From: a virus
IMG/VR virus record: IMGVR_UViG_3300033143_003062
Coordinates: 1-39,345 of that record
Strand: one strand, 5' to 3'
DNA length: 39,345 nucleotides
In this document: positions 9,711 to 16,279 of the stretch, one piece after another
How positions within the stretch are numbered: the first letter of the stretch is position 1
How the letters are laid out: every line of letters begins with the position of its first letter
Program-made: the position numbers and the translations under genes
The notes under the pieces: model-generated
Told to the model about the DNA's origin: nothing
Database searches by the model: none
What the model saw: only the letters and a program-made list of their open reading frames with translations

Positions 9711-10616
9711 ATGAAATTTTTATTTTTGATTTTGATTTTAATAACGAACGTGGAGGCGGCAACGGAGCAAGAGTTTTCAAGGTTTTTCCACAAGGCAATT
9801 AAAGTTTTAGTTCCCACTATTAAGCAAGTTAGTCATAAAAAATATATTAGTGCTTGTGACCCAACGGCAAAAGTTACAGATGAGAATGGCGATGTGATAA
9901 CAGCAAGGTGCGGCTTTGCAAGAGTTGGGTGCTCTTTAGTGAATTGTAATTCGTACGAGGTCGATTACGCCTGGTATTCAAATAAAAAATATGCGCCTGC
10001 CGTTTATGATGCAAATGGCGTTGAAATAACGCCTGCGGAAGTTGTTCCAGAATATTATGAAACGATAATGATGTTTAGCAAGCCATCGAAAGCAGTAATA
10101 ATGACAGAAGTTGATTCTATTTTGGCAGCTAAACAGGCGAAACTTGATTGGAGAAATAGAGTTTTATTTATTCAAGATGCAAGAGTGCTTTTAAAGAGAT
10201 GTGGAAACAATGAAGTAAATGCGCAATCAGTTTTAAATGAAATACATAAAAGAAAAAATGCTGCTGATATGGTTCTTCTAGGTTGTATTGAATCTGAGAA
10301 AGTAATTCTAGATGCCGAAAAGACAGCGAGCAATGCAATGGCCGTAAAAATTCAAACAGGAAAAGCTGTTAGGAATGCTTGTCAAGCGGCACTTGATTTA
10401 ATAGCTGGTTACAATGTTGCAAACAATTTAACTCAACTACAACTAGACACCATGCAGGCGACATTTGATCAAGCAGAAAAAGCACTTAGGTCTTCTAGAC
10501 CAATGAAAGCAAAAACTTTAATAGAGGCCATTGCACCAGACGAAGTTGCAATAACTACCGCTATGAAACTTGAAGTTCTGGCAATTCTTGATAGTATATT
10601 AGCTCAAACACCGTAG
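9711..10616 (+). CDS. Exported protein of unknown function
   Basis: This 301-residue protein has a clear Sec signal peptide (MKFLFLILILITNVEA, likely cut after VEA at about residue 16) and an AAAGGGG ribosome site. The mature N-terminal half has four cysteines (CDPTAK, RCG, GCSLVNC) that could form disulphides in the periplasm, and a segment YDANGVEITPAEVVPEYY. The C-terminal half (~125-301) is mostly alpha-helical. It follows the exported adhesin-like gene and may be its partner or part of a host-surface remodelling set. I do not recognise the family. Confidence 0.7.
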   Translation: MKFLFLILILITNVEAATEQEFSRFFHKAIKVLVPTIKQVSHKKYISACDPTAKVTDENGDVITARCGFARVGCSLVNCNSYEVDYAWYSNKKYAPAVYDANGVEITPAEVVPEYYETIMMFSKPSKAVIMTEVDSILAAKQAKLDWRNRVLFIQDARVLLKRCGNNEVNAQSVLNEIHKRKNAADMVLLGCIESEKVILDAEKTASNAMAVKIQTGKAVRNACQAALDLIAGYNVANNLTQLQLDTMQATFDQAEKALRSSRPMKAKTLIEAIAPDEVAITTAMKLEVLAILDSILAQTP

Positions 10617-10625
10617 GAGGTTACA

Positions 10626-11144
10626 ATGGAAAACGAAACTTTTAACTTACACATTGCTGCTATTTGTAGATATATTTCTAGGTATACAGAGGAGATATCA
10701 AAAGCCGCAAGTGCCGGAGTTACGGCATTATCAACAGCTGACAAGACAAGACTTACTGCTTACATCGCAGACATTAGAGTTTACATTGACTGGGTATGGT
10801 CACTCCAGGAAGATGATGATGGTGGTTTTTTAGATTTACCAGAAAGTCATCCTACAAGTATGATTGTTCCATTGATTGACCCTATTGGCGAAATGGAAAA
10901 TAATGCGCTTATTGATATCGTCGTTTATTTAAAGACATTATATACGGAATCTATGTCCGCGCAATCTTCAAGGTTAGGTGCTGGCCTTATCGGTCATGAT
11001 TACGAAAGAATGGTAGCAATTCTTGATACAATCGACTCTTATGTTGAAACATTCGTAGCGGCGACTAGTCCACAAGATTTTCCTGAAAGCTCGCCAAGAA
11101 AGGTTATGCCTACAGCAGGAAAAACAGGTGTAAGAAAAAAATAA
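10626..11144 (+). CDS. Hypothetical protein
   Basis: The 172-residue protein is preceded by a near-perfect TAGGAGGTTACA ribosome site, suggesting high expression, as for a structural protein. It is mostly helical with an acidic middle loop (QEDDDGGFLD) and a basic C-terminal tail. It has no signal peptide, no membrane segment and no recognised motif. It lies between the exported protein and the lysis cassette, so it could be a minor virion protein or a lysis regulator. Confidence 0.6.
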   Translation: MENETFNLHIAAICRYISRYTEEISKAASAGVTALSTADKTRLTAYIADIRVYIDWVWSLQEDDDGGFLDLPESHPTSMIVPLIDPIGEMENNALIDIVVYLKTLYTESMSAQSSRLGAGLIGHDYERMVAILDTIDSYVETFVAATSPQDFPESSPRKVMPTAGKTGVRKK

Positions 11145-11173
11145 TTTAACAAAGATATAGCAAAGGAATGAAT

Positions 11174-11407
11174 ATGGTAAAGTCATACGATTTAAAATTA
11201 TTGTTAGAAGAACTTAAAGGAAAAGGCATTGTAGTTGCTGAAGATCTTGCAGAAGTTTTAGTGGAATCAACTTTTACATGGGTTGAAAAATCTGCAATTG
11301 CCTCAGAAAACAAATATGACGATTTATTATTGGCAGCATTGCCTTTAGTTAAATCGCAAATCCTAAGTCAAGTAGACAAGATTGACGGAAATGTTGATAA
11401 CGCTTAA
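11174..11407 (+). CDS. Small acidic helical protein
   Basis: I chose the second ATG (11174) because AAGGA ends six bases before it, whereas it abuts the first ATG at 11168. The product is 77 residues, helical and acidic, with a C-terminal segment of alternating Leu/Val/Ala. No cysteines, signal or membrane segment. It starts the lysis region and its 3' end overlaps the next gene. Function unknown; small phage proteins in this position are often virion-associated or holin regulators. Confidence 0.6.
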   Translation: MVKSYDLKLLLEELKGKGIVVAEDLAEVLVESTFTWVEKSAIASENKYDDLLLAALPLVKSQILSQVDKIDGNVDNA

Positions 11408-11690
11408 GAATATATTTTTAAAATACTTAAAGAGCGAGGCATTCAAGGTTCTCGCTCTTAAGTTATTTGGAACTGCGACAATAGGAGGCATTAAGGCGTT
11501 TATCGTTAAGATAATCGTAAAGTATGGCTTTAAATATATAGCAAAACCAATAGCAGAAGAAGTTATCCGACAAGGTTATTATCAATACGACCGATTAAAC
11601 GGGACTATTTCAATCAAGAAAATGCAAAAGGCAAAAGATGAAAAAAATCAAAATGATTACGATAAGTCTATTGACGATATTCTCGATTAG
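11391..11690 (+). CDS. Membrane-active protein, possible holin
   Basis: The protein of about 99 residues (ATG at 11391; a TTG at 11382 would add three) has a basic N-terminus, then a hydrophobic stretch (VLALKLFGTATIGGIKAFIV, about residues 21-40) continuing into an amphipathic IKYGF-type helix. The tail is highly charged. One or two weak membrane helices followed by a basic tail, just before a lipoprotein and an NlpC/P60 hydrolase, suggest a holin. The start overlaps the previous gene and the end overlaps the lipoprotein gene by 53 bases. A strong hairpin lies in its first codons. Confidence 0.5.
   Translation: MLITLKNIFLKYLKSEAFKVLALKLFGTATIGGIKAFIVKIIVKYGFKYIAKPIAEEVIRQGYYQYDRLNGTISIKKMQKAKDEKNQNDYDKSIDDILD
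11425..11463 (+). other. RNA hairpin in the start of the holin-like gene
   Basis: ACTTAAAGAGCGAG (11425-11438) pairs with CTCGCTCTTAAGT (11451-11463): 13 base pairs with one bulged A and a 12-base loop. It lies 18 bases after the stop of the preceding gene and within codons about 12-24 of the holin-like gene. There is no T-tract, so it is not an ordinary terminator. It could slow ribosomes or change mRNA stability in the lysis cassette. Confidence 0.6.
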
Positions 11691-11955
11691 TTGCAAAGGT
11701 CCTAAAATAAAACCAAAAATCATGTGCGATGTATCGTTTGAGTTTGAAAGATGCCGTTGCCGTTGTTACGATTTAATGAATATCAAAACAACTTCTCCTG
11801 AAAGGTGCGATGTTGAATCAAATGAAGAAAACTGGAATCTTCCTATAGAATATTGCGACGAAATAACAGGGTTTTATGCGGAGGATTTGGCAAAAAAAAT
11901 AATCCCAAAAGCTAGAAAAATAAAAAGGCATTACGATGACAAAAATAACAGATAA
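11638..11955 (+). CDS. Small cysteine-rich lipoprotein, possible outer-membrane spanin
   Basis: The 105-residue protein starts with a short basic signal, a hydrophobic core and SISC, a lipobox with Cys at residue 19. The mature part contains a Cys cluster (RCRCRCYDL) and two further cysteines. Its start lies inside the preceding gene. Embedded lipoprotein genes are typical of two-component spanins (Rz/Rz1) that fuse inner and outer membranes at lysis. The mature part is not Pro-rich as in lambda Rz1, so the spanin call is tentative; a plain phage lipoprotein is the alternative. Confidence 0.6.
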   Translation: MKKIKMITISLLTIFSISCKGPKIKPKIMCDVSFEFERCRCRCYDLMNIKTTSPERCDVESNEENWNLPIEYCDEITGFYAEDLAKKIIPKARKIKRHYDDKNNR

Positions 11956-12154
11956 AAGCTATAAAATGTTTAAAGAATTTGAAGAATTGATTGAAGAGAG
12001 TAGGAATATATGTCTTGAACTTGGTTCAATATGTGGGGCGCAAAAGAGATTAATTGAAAGGTTGGAAAAAGAAAAGAAAGCTATTGAGTTTGAAAACATA
12101 CGACTAACAGAAAAACTAATCGAAAGGAATAAACATGCAATCTCAAATGAATAA
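11936..12154 (+). CDS. Short coiled-coil protein
   Basis: The 72-residue protein is predicted to be one long helix with heptad-like Leu/Ile/Glu/Lys spacing (residues ~10-65) and two cysteines. It has AAGG seven bases before the ATG and overlaps both neighbours by about 20 bases, so it belongs to the lysis operon. It lacks a membrane anchor, so it is not a standard inner-membrane spanin. Function unknown. Confidence 0.6.
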   Translation: MTKITDKSYKMFKEFEELIEESRNICLELGSICGAQKRLIERLEKEKKAIEFENIRLTEKLIERNKHAISNE

Positions 12155-12440
12155 TGGTCTTAACTTATATCAGATAAGAAAAGTATTAGACGTGATATTC
12201 GATGGGACGCCTCAAACCTTTTTTTATATAAAACAAATACAAGCATTTTACGTTAAGAAGAAAAGTAATCACAGAGAGCATCAAATTTACCTGTGGTGTA
12301 TAAGAAATAAAGTTACCGGTCAAAAATTCGTAGATTTCTTTGATCATCAAGGTTTTTTGAATGGTCTCAATTACATTGTAAATAAACTCAATGGAAACAA
12401 GAATCATCTGAAAAATATAAATTTAGAAGAAGCATTATAA
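12135..12440 (+). CDS. Hypothetical protein in lysis cassette
   Basis: The 101-residue basic protein has an AGGAAT ribosome site seven bases before the ATG. It has mixed helix and strand and one cysteine. I see no signal peptide or known motif. Its end overlaps the start of the NlpC/P60 gene (TAATG), so the two are probably made together. Confidence 0.5.
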   Translation: MQSQMNNGLNLYQIRKVLDVIFDGTPQTFFYIKQIQAFYVKKKSNHREHQIYLWCIRNKVTGQKFVDFFDHQGFLNGLNYIVNKLNGNKNHLKNINLEEAL

Positions 12441-12811
12441 TGAGAATGTGGGAGTACGGAAAAAGTTTTATCGGAACTCCTTACAGCTGGGGCGCAAACG
12501 ATATTGCGATTGCTGTTGATTGTAGCGCGTTTGTATGTGAGCTATTGAGAATGAAAGGCGTTATAGGAAAAAAAGATTATAACTCAAGAATGCTATTCGA
12601 TAAAATAAGAAAGCCATTTGTTAAGCCATGTGAAGATTCTGTTTTATTTTTTGGAAGAGATTTTCAAAACATAACCCATGTTGCAGTTGCTATCGACAGT
12701 GAGCACTTAATTGAAGCATCTGGCGAGGGTCGTAAAGAGACCGACAAGGGCTTTGTAAGAATAAGAAAAATTAATCATAGGCGTGATTTATTGTGCGCCA
12801 TAAGCGTATAA
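12440..12811 (+). CDS. NlpC/P60-type cell wall hydrolase (endolysin)
   Basis: The 123-residue protein has the compact papain-like NlpC/P60 fold. GTPYSWG at residues ~12-18 leads to the active-site Cys in DCSAFVCELL (Cys28), and the catalytic His lies in ITHVAVAID (about residue 80). A third polar residue probably lies in the LIEASGEG segment (~93-100). Such enzymes cut D-Glu/diaminopimelate or related peptide bonds of peptidoglycan. There is no signal peptide, so export would need the nearby holin. It is short compared with modular endolysins: one catalytic domain and no wall-binding domain, as usual for phages of Gram-negative hosts. Confidence 0.85.
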   Translation: MRMWEYGKSFIGTPYSWGANDIAIAVDCSAFVCELLRMKGVIGKKDYNSRMLFDKIRKPFVKPCEDSVLFFGRDFQNITHVAVAIDSEHLIEASGEGRKETDKGFVRIRKINHRRDLLCAISV

Positions 12812-12818
12812 GGTAAAA

Positions 12819-13439
12819 ATGAAAATATTAATATTGATAAGTGCAGCGTTTTTAATATCATGCTCAAGTAATGACAAGAAAATTATTCAAAATAAAAACT
12901 ATTATATAAAATACGGCAAAAAAAATGCAGGTCATAGACTAGGCGGTGATGTCGTTAAGGGAATAAGACAAAACACTATCGAGGTTTTAAAAGCAGCACT
13001 CGATGAAAAAATTTATAATCATAAAAGTTTTAAATATTGGGAATTTGACGTTAGAGAAACGAAAGATAAAACTTTAATTGTGCATCATGACCGCAGCTTA
13101 ATTAAGAAAAAGAAAGTTTACATCGATAAACTTACTTACAATGAAATTGTCAAAATAAAGCCTGACGTGCCTCTCTACGATGCCGTTTTAAGCATGTTAA
13201 ACAAAAGATTCAAGGGCAAAGTCGCAGTTGAAATAAAAAGTCTTATAAGCGATTCTGGTAGATCGAAACTAATTCAGCAAGTTGATAATTATAACACTAT
13301 CAGCAACTTGAAAATAAAATATCTCGCGTTTCCTAAAAAATTCAAAAAAAGTTTTCCTAAAAAAAGTCGTAAAGATTGGTGTAAAAAATTAAAGAACGTC
13401 ATGAGAGCAAGAATGCATCGAATAAATTTATGTAAATGA
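12819..13439 (+). CDS. GDPD-family lipoprotein (glycerophosphodiester phosphodiesterase-like)
   Basis: The 206-residue protein has a lipoprotein signal with lipobox ISCSS (Cys15). It then shows the GDPD metal and acid-base residues in order: HR in GHRLGG (~42), EFD in YWEFDVRETKD (~78-80), HHD (~91-93) and a Glu in VAVEIKS (~145). The usual ENT is QNT here. The family cleaves glycerophosphodiesters to glycerol-3-phosphate and an alcohol. The protein is about 40 residues shorter than typical GDPDs, so the last barrel strands may be missing. It closes the lysis operon and probably sits in a membrane facing the periplasm. Confidence 0.75.
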   Translation: MKILILISAAFLISCSSNDKKIIQNKNYYIKYGKKNAGHRLGGDVVKGIRQNTIEVLKAALDEKIYNHKSFKYWEFDVRETKDKTLIVHHDRSLIKKKKVYIDKLTYNEIVKIKPDVPLYDAVLSMLNKRFKGKVAVEIKSLISDSGRSKLIQQVDNYNTISNLKIKYLAFPKKFKKSFPKKSRKDWCKKLKNVMRARMHRINLCK

Positions 13440-13519
13440 TCTTTTAATAAAGGCATCTCACCTAATCGGAATTTTACACTTTTTTATAAGGTCGAGTAAT
13501 TCTAAGGAAGACCTGTATT

Positions 13520-13777
13520 TTATGCTGTAACTGAAATGATTTTTTCATCAAGAAAGTTAAATTCAAAATCAATGTTTTTTAATTTTTTCTGAATTTTCTT
13601 AGCTTGACCTAGTGTTAAAGCGATGGGGTTTCGACCATTAATAGTCGTTGCTCTCGCTACTTTAACGGTCGCAGTTTTGGCAGCGACTTTTTTAGTTGGT
13701 GCTTTTTTTGCTGTAACCTTTTTCATTGGTGCTTTTTTTGCCGTTTTTGCTGCTGTCTTCTTCGTTGCTTTTGCCAT
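13520..13777 (-). CDS. Lys/Ala-rich histone H1-like DNA-binding protein
   Basis: The 85-residue protein has an N-terminal half of repeated Lys/Ala/Thr blocks (KKTAAKTAKKAP, KKAPTKKVAAK) like bacterial histone H1-like tails. The C-terminal half (~48-85) is a small folded domain (RNPIALTLGQAKKIQKK). I start it at the ATG ending at 13777, because AAAGGGA precedes it and a near-consensus promoter overlaps any longer reading. It is one of only two minus-strand genes and lies between lysis and replication regions. It may compact DNA, regulate early transcription, or alter the host nucleoid. Confidence 0.75.
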   Translation of the reverse strand: MAKATKKTAAKTAKKAPMKKVTAKKAPTKKVAAKTATVKVARATTINGRNPIALTLGQAKKIQKKLKNIDFEFNFLDEKIISVTA

Positions 13778-13808
13778 TGTAAATCCCTTTGTTAAATAAA
13801 TTTTTGCC

Positions 13809-13837
13809 ATAATATGCAACCAGCGCGTTAATGTCAA
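13809..13837 (-). promoter_or_regulatory. Sigma70-type promoter for the histone-like gene
   Basis: Read on the minus strand: TTGACA (13837-13832), a 17-base spacer, then TATTAT (13814-13809). The -35 box is perfect and the -10 box matches 5 of 6. Transcription would start near 13802, giving a leader of about 25 bases that contains AAAGGGA before the ATG at 13777. Confidence 0.8.
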
Positions 13838-14020
13838 ATAATCACACTTTGGCAAGGGGGTCTATTGATACCAAGAACTAACTTAATTAAATCCCTTTGC
13901 AAATCGATAAAAACATGCAACCAAAATTATTTAAAATAAATCAACAAAGCATTTGATTTATTGATAAAACTACCTTAGCGTTTCGTTATTAAAAAATTCT
14001 GAATTTAAAAAGGAGTTTTT

Positions 14021-14056
14021 TATTGCACTCGCCTTGTCGAAAATTTGAGTGCAATA
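14021..14056 (+). promoter_or_regulatory. Perfect 10-bp inverted repeat upstream of the replication operon
   Basis: TATTGCACTC (14021-14030) and GAGTGCAATA (14047-14056) form a perfect 10-bp stem with a 16-base loop. It directly follows AAAAAGGAG and precedes an ATG at 14057-14061. It has no T-tract. It may be an operator for a dimeric repressor or an RNA hairpin controlling translation of the initiator gene. Confidence 0.65.
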
Positions 14057-14178
14057 AAATGGAAAAGAATGATAAATCCAGTCTAGTACACTTAGTTGTT
14101 TTTATCAATATACTTTCTAAAAAAAACTTCGAAATATTCATTATTTATTATACGCCAATGATGGCAAATGGAGGTCAA

Positions 14179-15093
14179 ATGAAGGGATGGATCAAAATGC
14201 ATCGATGCATAAAAGAATCTCGATATGGTAAAAATGTGGAAATGTTAGGGTTCTGGATGCATCTACTTTTAAAAGCCAATCACAAAGATAACTATAATTC
14301 CAATGGCATTTTAGTAAAGTCGGGACAGATGACAACCGGAAGAAAAGCTATCGCGTTAGAAACGGGACTGAGCGAGTCAAAAGTAGAAAGATTTTTAAAA
14401 AAGCTCGAAATCGAACAACAAATCGAACAACAAAAAACATCAAAATACCGAATAATATCAATAGTTAACTGGCACAAGTATCAGTCGACCGAACAGCATA
14501 TCGAACAACAAGCGAACAACAAGCGAACAACAAGCGAACAACAAGTGAACACTAACAAGAATGTAAAGAATGAAAAGAATGGAAAGAATACTACTGAATC
14601 TGAAAAAATTGACGAGATGCAAATAATTCAAATGTGGAATGATTTTTTTATGGGCAGCGTAAAAATGTACACGGGCTCTCTAGGTAATGATGCGAGGAAT
14701 AATTTCGTGGAAGCAATTGGCTTTATGCCAGAAAAAGAATCATGGTTGAAAATATTCGAAAAAATAAAATCAAGCAAAAGCATGATGGCAAACAAAAGCT
14801 TTAATTTATTGTTCGTTTTGAAATATGACAATTCAATGAAAATTTTAAACGGAACTTATGATTGGAAAGACGATGTAGCAGAATCAAAAACAGAATTTAT
14901 AAGTTATGACAAGATCTATCAATGCATTTGCGATGGGTATGGAAATATTTCAATAAACATTAATCAGCATGAAAGTAATTTCATAAGTGAGAACGGAGGA
15001 CTTAATTCTTTAAATTTAATTCAAACATTTGATTTAAAAAACATGGTGAAAAGTGCGAATAATATTTTAAACAAATCTGGCGGTGAGAAATGA
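14179..15093 (+). CDS. Phage replication initiator-like protein (winged-helix N-terminus)
   Basis: I start it at 14179 because GGAGGT lies three bases before that ATG and MKGWIKMHR is the typical family start. The 304-residue protein opens with the segment GWIKMHRCI, then FWMHLLLKANH, then a helix-turn-helix-like stretch (TGLSESKVERFLKKLE) and IISIVNWHKYQ. This layout is common in phage replication proteins that open the origin and load helicase (lambda O or DnaD-like role). Residues ~78-125 are a polar linker coded by the iteron DNA. The C-terminal ~180 residues are helical. No helicase or polymerase is encoded, so host replication proteins are presumably recruited. Confidence 0.75.
   Translation: MKGWIKMHRCIKESRYGKNVEMLGFWMHLLLKANHKDNYNSNGILVKSGQMTTGRKAIALETGLSESKVERFLKKLEIEQQIEQQKTSKYRIISIVNWHKYQSTEQHIEQQANNKRTTSEQQVNTNKNVKNEKNGKNTTESEKIDEMQIIQMWNDFFMGSVKMYTGSLGNDARNNFVEAIGFMPEKESWLKIFEKIKSSKSMMANKSFNLLFVLKYDNSMKILNGTYDWKDDVAESKTEFISYDKIYQCICDGYGNISININQHESNFISENGGLNSLNLIQTFDLKNMVKSANNILNKSGGEK
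14412..14556 (+). repeat. 11-bp iterons inside the initiator gene, candidate origin of replication
   Basis: CGAACAACAAG occurs four times in perfect tandem (14502-14512, 14513-14523, 14524-14534, 14535-14545), followed by a degenerate copy TGAACACTAAC. Two more CGAACAACAA copies lie at 14412 and 14424 and a variant at 14490. The period is one helical turn and not a multiple of three, so the protein reads it in three frames (ANNKRTTSEQQ). That indicates a DNA-level role, as with the origin inside lambda O. Confidence 0.75.
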
Positions 15094-15386
15094 ACCAGTA
15101 CGCAAAATCGACACAGCAGTATCAATCAATAACCGAAACTGACAAAAGGCTTGCAGCGGTTGCAAAGGAACCACCATGCAGCGCCTGCCAATCTACAGGA
15201 GTATATATTCTGTGGCATAAAATAAAAAAACGAAGTTATGCATTCCAATGCACGTGCCAATTTGGAATAATTATGAGGCCGTCATATCCAAGGCTTCCTT
15301 TCGCAACGAAAGATTATATTTCTTATTCAAAACGAGATGTGAAAGAATTTGCAAAGAAAATACAAAAACAGATGGAAAAAAAATGA
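15090..15386 (+). CDS. Zinc-ribbon protein in replication operon
   Basis: The 98-residue protein starts at an ATGA overlap with the initiator gene. It has a probable zinc site: CSAC near residue 30, then FQCTCQFG about 25 residues later. The spacing resembles small DnaJ-type or helicase-loader-associated ribbons. The C-terminus is basic. It is translationally coupled to the initiator, so a role in replication is likely, but I cannot name the family. Confidence 0.65.
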   Translation: MNQYAKSTQQYQSITETDKRLAAVAKEPPCSACQSTGVYILWHKIKKRSYAFQCTCQFGIIMRPSYPRLPFATKDYISYSKRDVKEFAKKIQKQMEKK

Positions 15387-15457
15387 AAAGCATATTAATT
15401 ACAATAATAACAATTAGCTTAGTTTTGATTTACCTCTACGTGAAGGTGATGCCGTGA
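15383..15457 (+). CDS. 24-residue membrane peptide
   Basis: ATGA overlap with the preceding gene. The peptide is Met-Lys-Ser followed by a run of Ile/Leu/Thr/Val making one membrane helix, then Lys-Val-Met-Pro. Its stop overlaps the GTG of the next gene, so it sits in a tight translational chain. Function unknown. Confidence 0.5.
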   Translation: MKSILITIITISLVLIYLYVKVMP

Positions 15458-15675
15458 AAAAAATCAAACTAACAAGAATCGATGGCAAAGGTTTTCTTGA
15501 TGTTTTAGTATCAGACGTTTTAGGAATAACTTTGGCCGAGAACACAACAACGAAAACGACATACAGTAAAATATTAATTAAATCGAATTCAACTGGCACG
15601 TTCATGCTGGCGGCGAAAGAATCGATTGATGAGATACAAAATTTAATGGGAATCAAGCGAGTCAGGAGAAGTTAA
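15454..15675 (+). CDS. Small beta-rich protein, FlbD-like pattern
   Basis: The 73-residue protein starts with GTG overlapping the previous TGA. It opens KIKLTRIDG and ends with an ESIDEIQNLMG helix, a pattern shared by short FlbD-like and LytTR-like proteins (strand, strand, then a Glu-Ser-hydrophobic helix). It is probably a small regulatory or DNA-binding protein; the family resemblance is weak. Confidence 0.5.
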   Translation: MKKIKLTRIDGKGFLDVLVSDVLGITLAENTTTKTTYSKILIKSNSTGTFMLAAKESIDEIQNLMGIKRVRRS

Positions 15676-15774
15676 ATGTCAAAAAAAGAAATTATTTTAA
15701 ATTTATGCGTGTTTGTTTTTTGCATAATTGGGATTGTGTTAGCAACTTACTTTGGGAGAATTTACGATGTATGA
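15676..15774 (+). CDS. 32-residue membrane peptide
   Basis: It begins at 15676 directly after the stop of the previous gene, with AGGAGAAG as ribosome site. It has a short basic N-terminus, one membrane helix with two cysteines (NLCVFVFCIIGIVLATYF), and a charged end. Its last codons overlap the start of the nuclease gene in another frame (GATGTATGA). Confidence 0.5.
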   Translation: MSKKEIILNLCVFVFCIIGIVLATYFGRIYDV

Positions 15775-16129
15775 ATACGAAGCGAGAATTTTAAAAATTT
15801 ATGATGGCGATTCATTTTTATTTTTAGTTTCAATGGGACTAAATATTTACACGGAAACAAAAACTAGATTGCGAGGGATTGACACGCCTGAAATTCGAGG
15901 TGCAGAAAAAGTTCAAGGAAAAGAAGTCAAAGCTTACGTTGAAAAATTATTTGAAAAAAGCGAGAAAATTATTATCGTGACGCACAAGACGGAAAAATTC
16001 GGAAGATGGCTTGTCGATGTGAAAATTGACGGAAGCGATTTAAAATTCTTGATTGAAAATAAATTTACGCACATGGACATGAGAGAAAAACGCAAATGGA
16101 AACATTCGTATGTCGAGTTTACAGATTAA
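15767..16129 (+). CDS. Staphylococcal-nuclease-like (SNase) protein
   Basis: I chose ATG 15767, with GGGAGA eight bases upstream, over an upstream TTG. The 120-residue protein has the SNase core: YDGDSF (~12-17, calcium Asp), RLRGIDTPE (~34-42, Arg and Glu of the active site) and KFGRWLVDV (~77-85, second Arg). The family hydrolyses DNA and RNA phosphodiester bonds with calcium. The usual end (G-x-N-x-x-L-I-x-x-G-x-A) is replaced by a short LIENKF segment. There is no signal peptide, so it acts in the cytoplasm, perhaps in host DNA breakdown or phage recombination. Confidence 0.85.
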   Translation: MYEYEARILKIYDGDSFLFLVSMGLNIYTETKTRLRGIDTPEIRGAEKVQGKEVKAYVEKLFEKSEKIIIVTHKTEKFGRWLVDVKIDGSDLKFLIENKFTHMDMREKRKWKHSYVEFTD

Positions 16130-16246
16130 ATACACGAATAAACGCGAGAGCACCGCATTTTTGCGACTCAAGTGCATTGTTAATGAAAATGTATGAGTCA
16201 AAAAAAATGAGCGATTAAGACGCGATTTTGTAGCAATTAAAAGGGA

Positions 16247-16260
16247 GTCAAAATTTTGAC
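16247..16260. promoter_or_regulatory. Perfect 14-bp palindrome, possible operator
   Basis: GTCAAAATTTTGAC is fully self-complementary and is followed by a further half site (CTTTGACTA) in the 150-base gap before the next gene. The same gap contains GACTCA (16165-16170) facing TGAGTC (16194-16199). It looks like a binding site for a dimeric regulator, though AT-rich palindromes can arise by chance. Confidence 0.4.
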
Positions 16261-16279
16261 ACTTTGACTAGGTGAGAAA

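Larger units (their letters stand above)
13778..14178. other. Divergent control region between histone-like and replication genes
   Basis: About 400 bases without a convincing gene. It holds the strong leftward promoter (13809-13837) and a direct repeat ATGCAACCA at 13814-13822, touching the -10 box, and again at 13915-13923, a possible operator pair. It also has very AT-rich stretches (13880-14020), an AAAAAGGAG sequence just before a 10-bp hairpin (14021-14056), and an open but unlikely N-terminal extension of the initiator gene. I found no rightward promoter close to consensus, though the rightward replication operon needs one here or upstream. Confidence 0.6.

Noticed and set aside
13440-13519. 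Terminator between the convergent GDPD and histone-like genes
   Set aside because: Only a 5-bp AGGTC/GACCT pairing with no T-tract was visible, too weak to call.
13778-13855. Longer version of the histone-like gene
   Set aside because: The extension would be coded by the promoter itself (-35 and -10 boxes).
14023-14178. N-terminal extension of the initiator gene
   Set aside because: The TTG start lies inside a 10-bp hairpin, while ATG 14179 has GGAGGT before it and begins at the typical family start.
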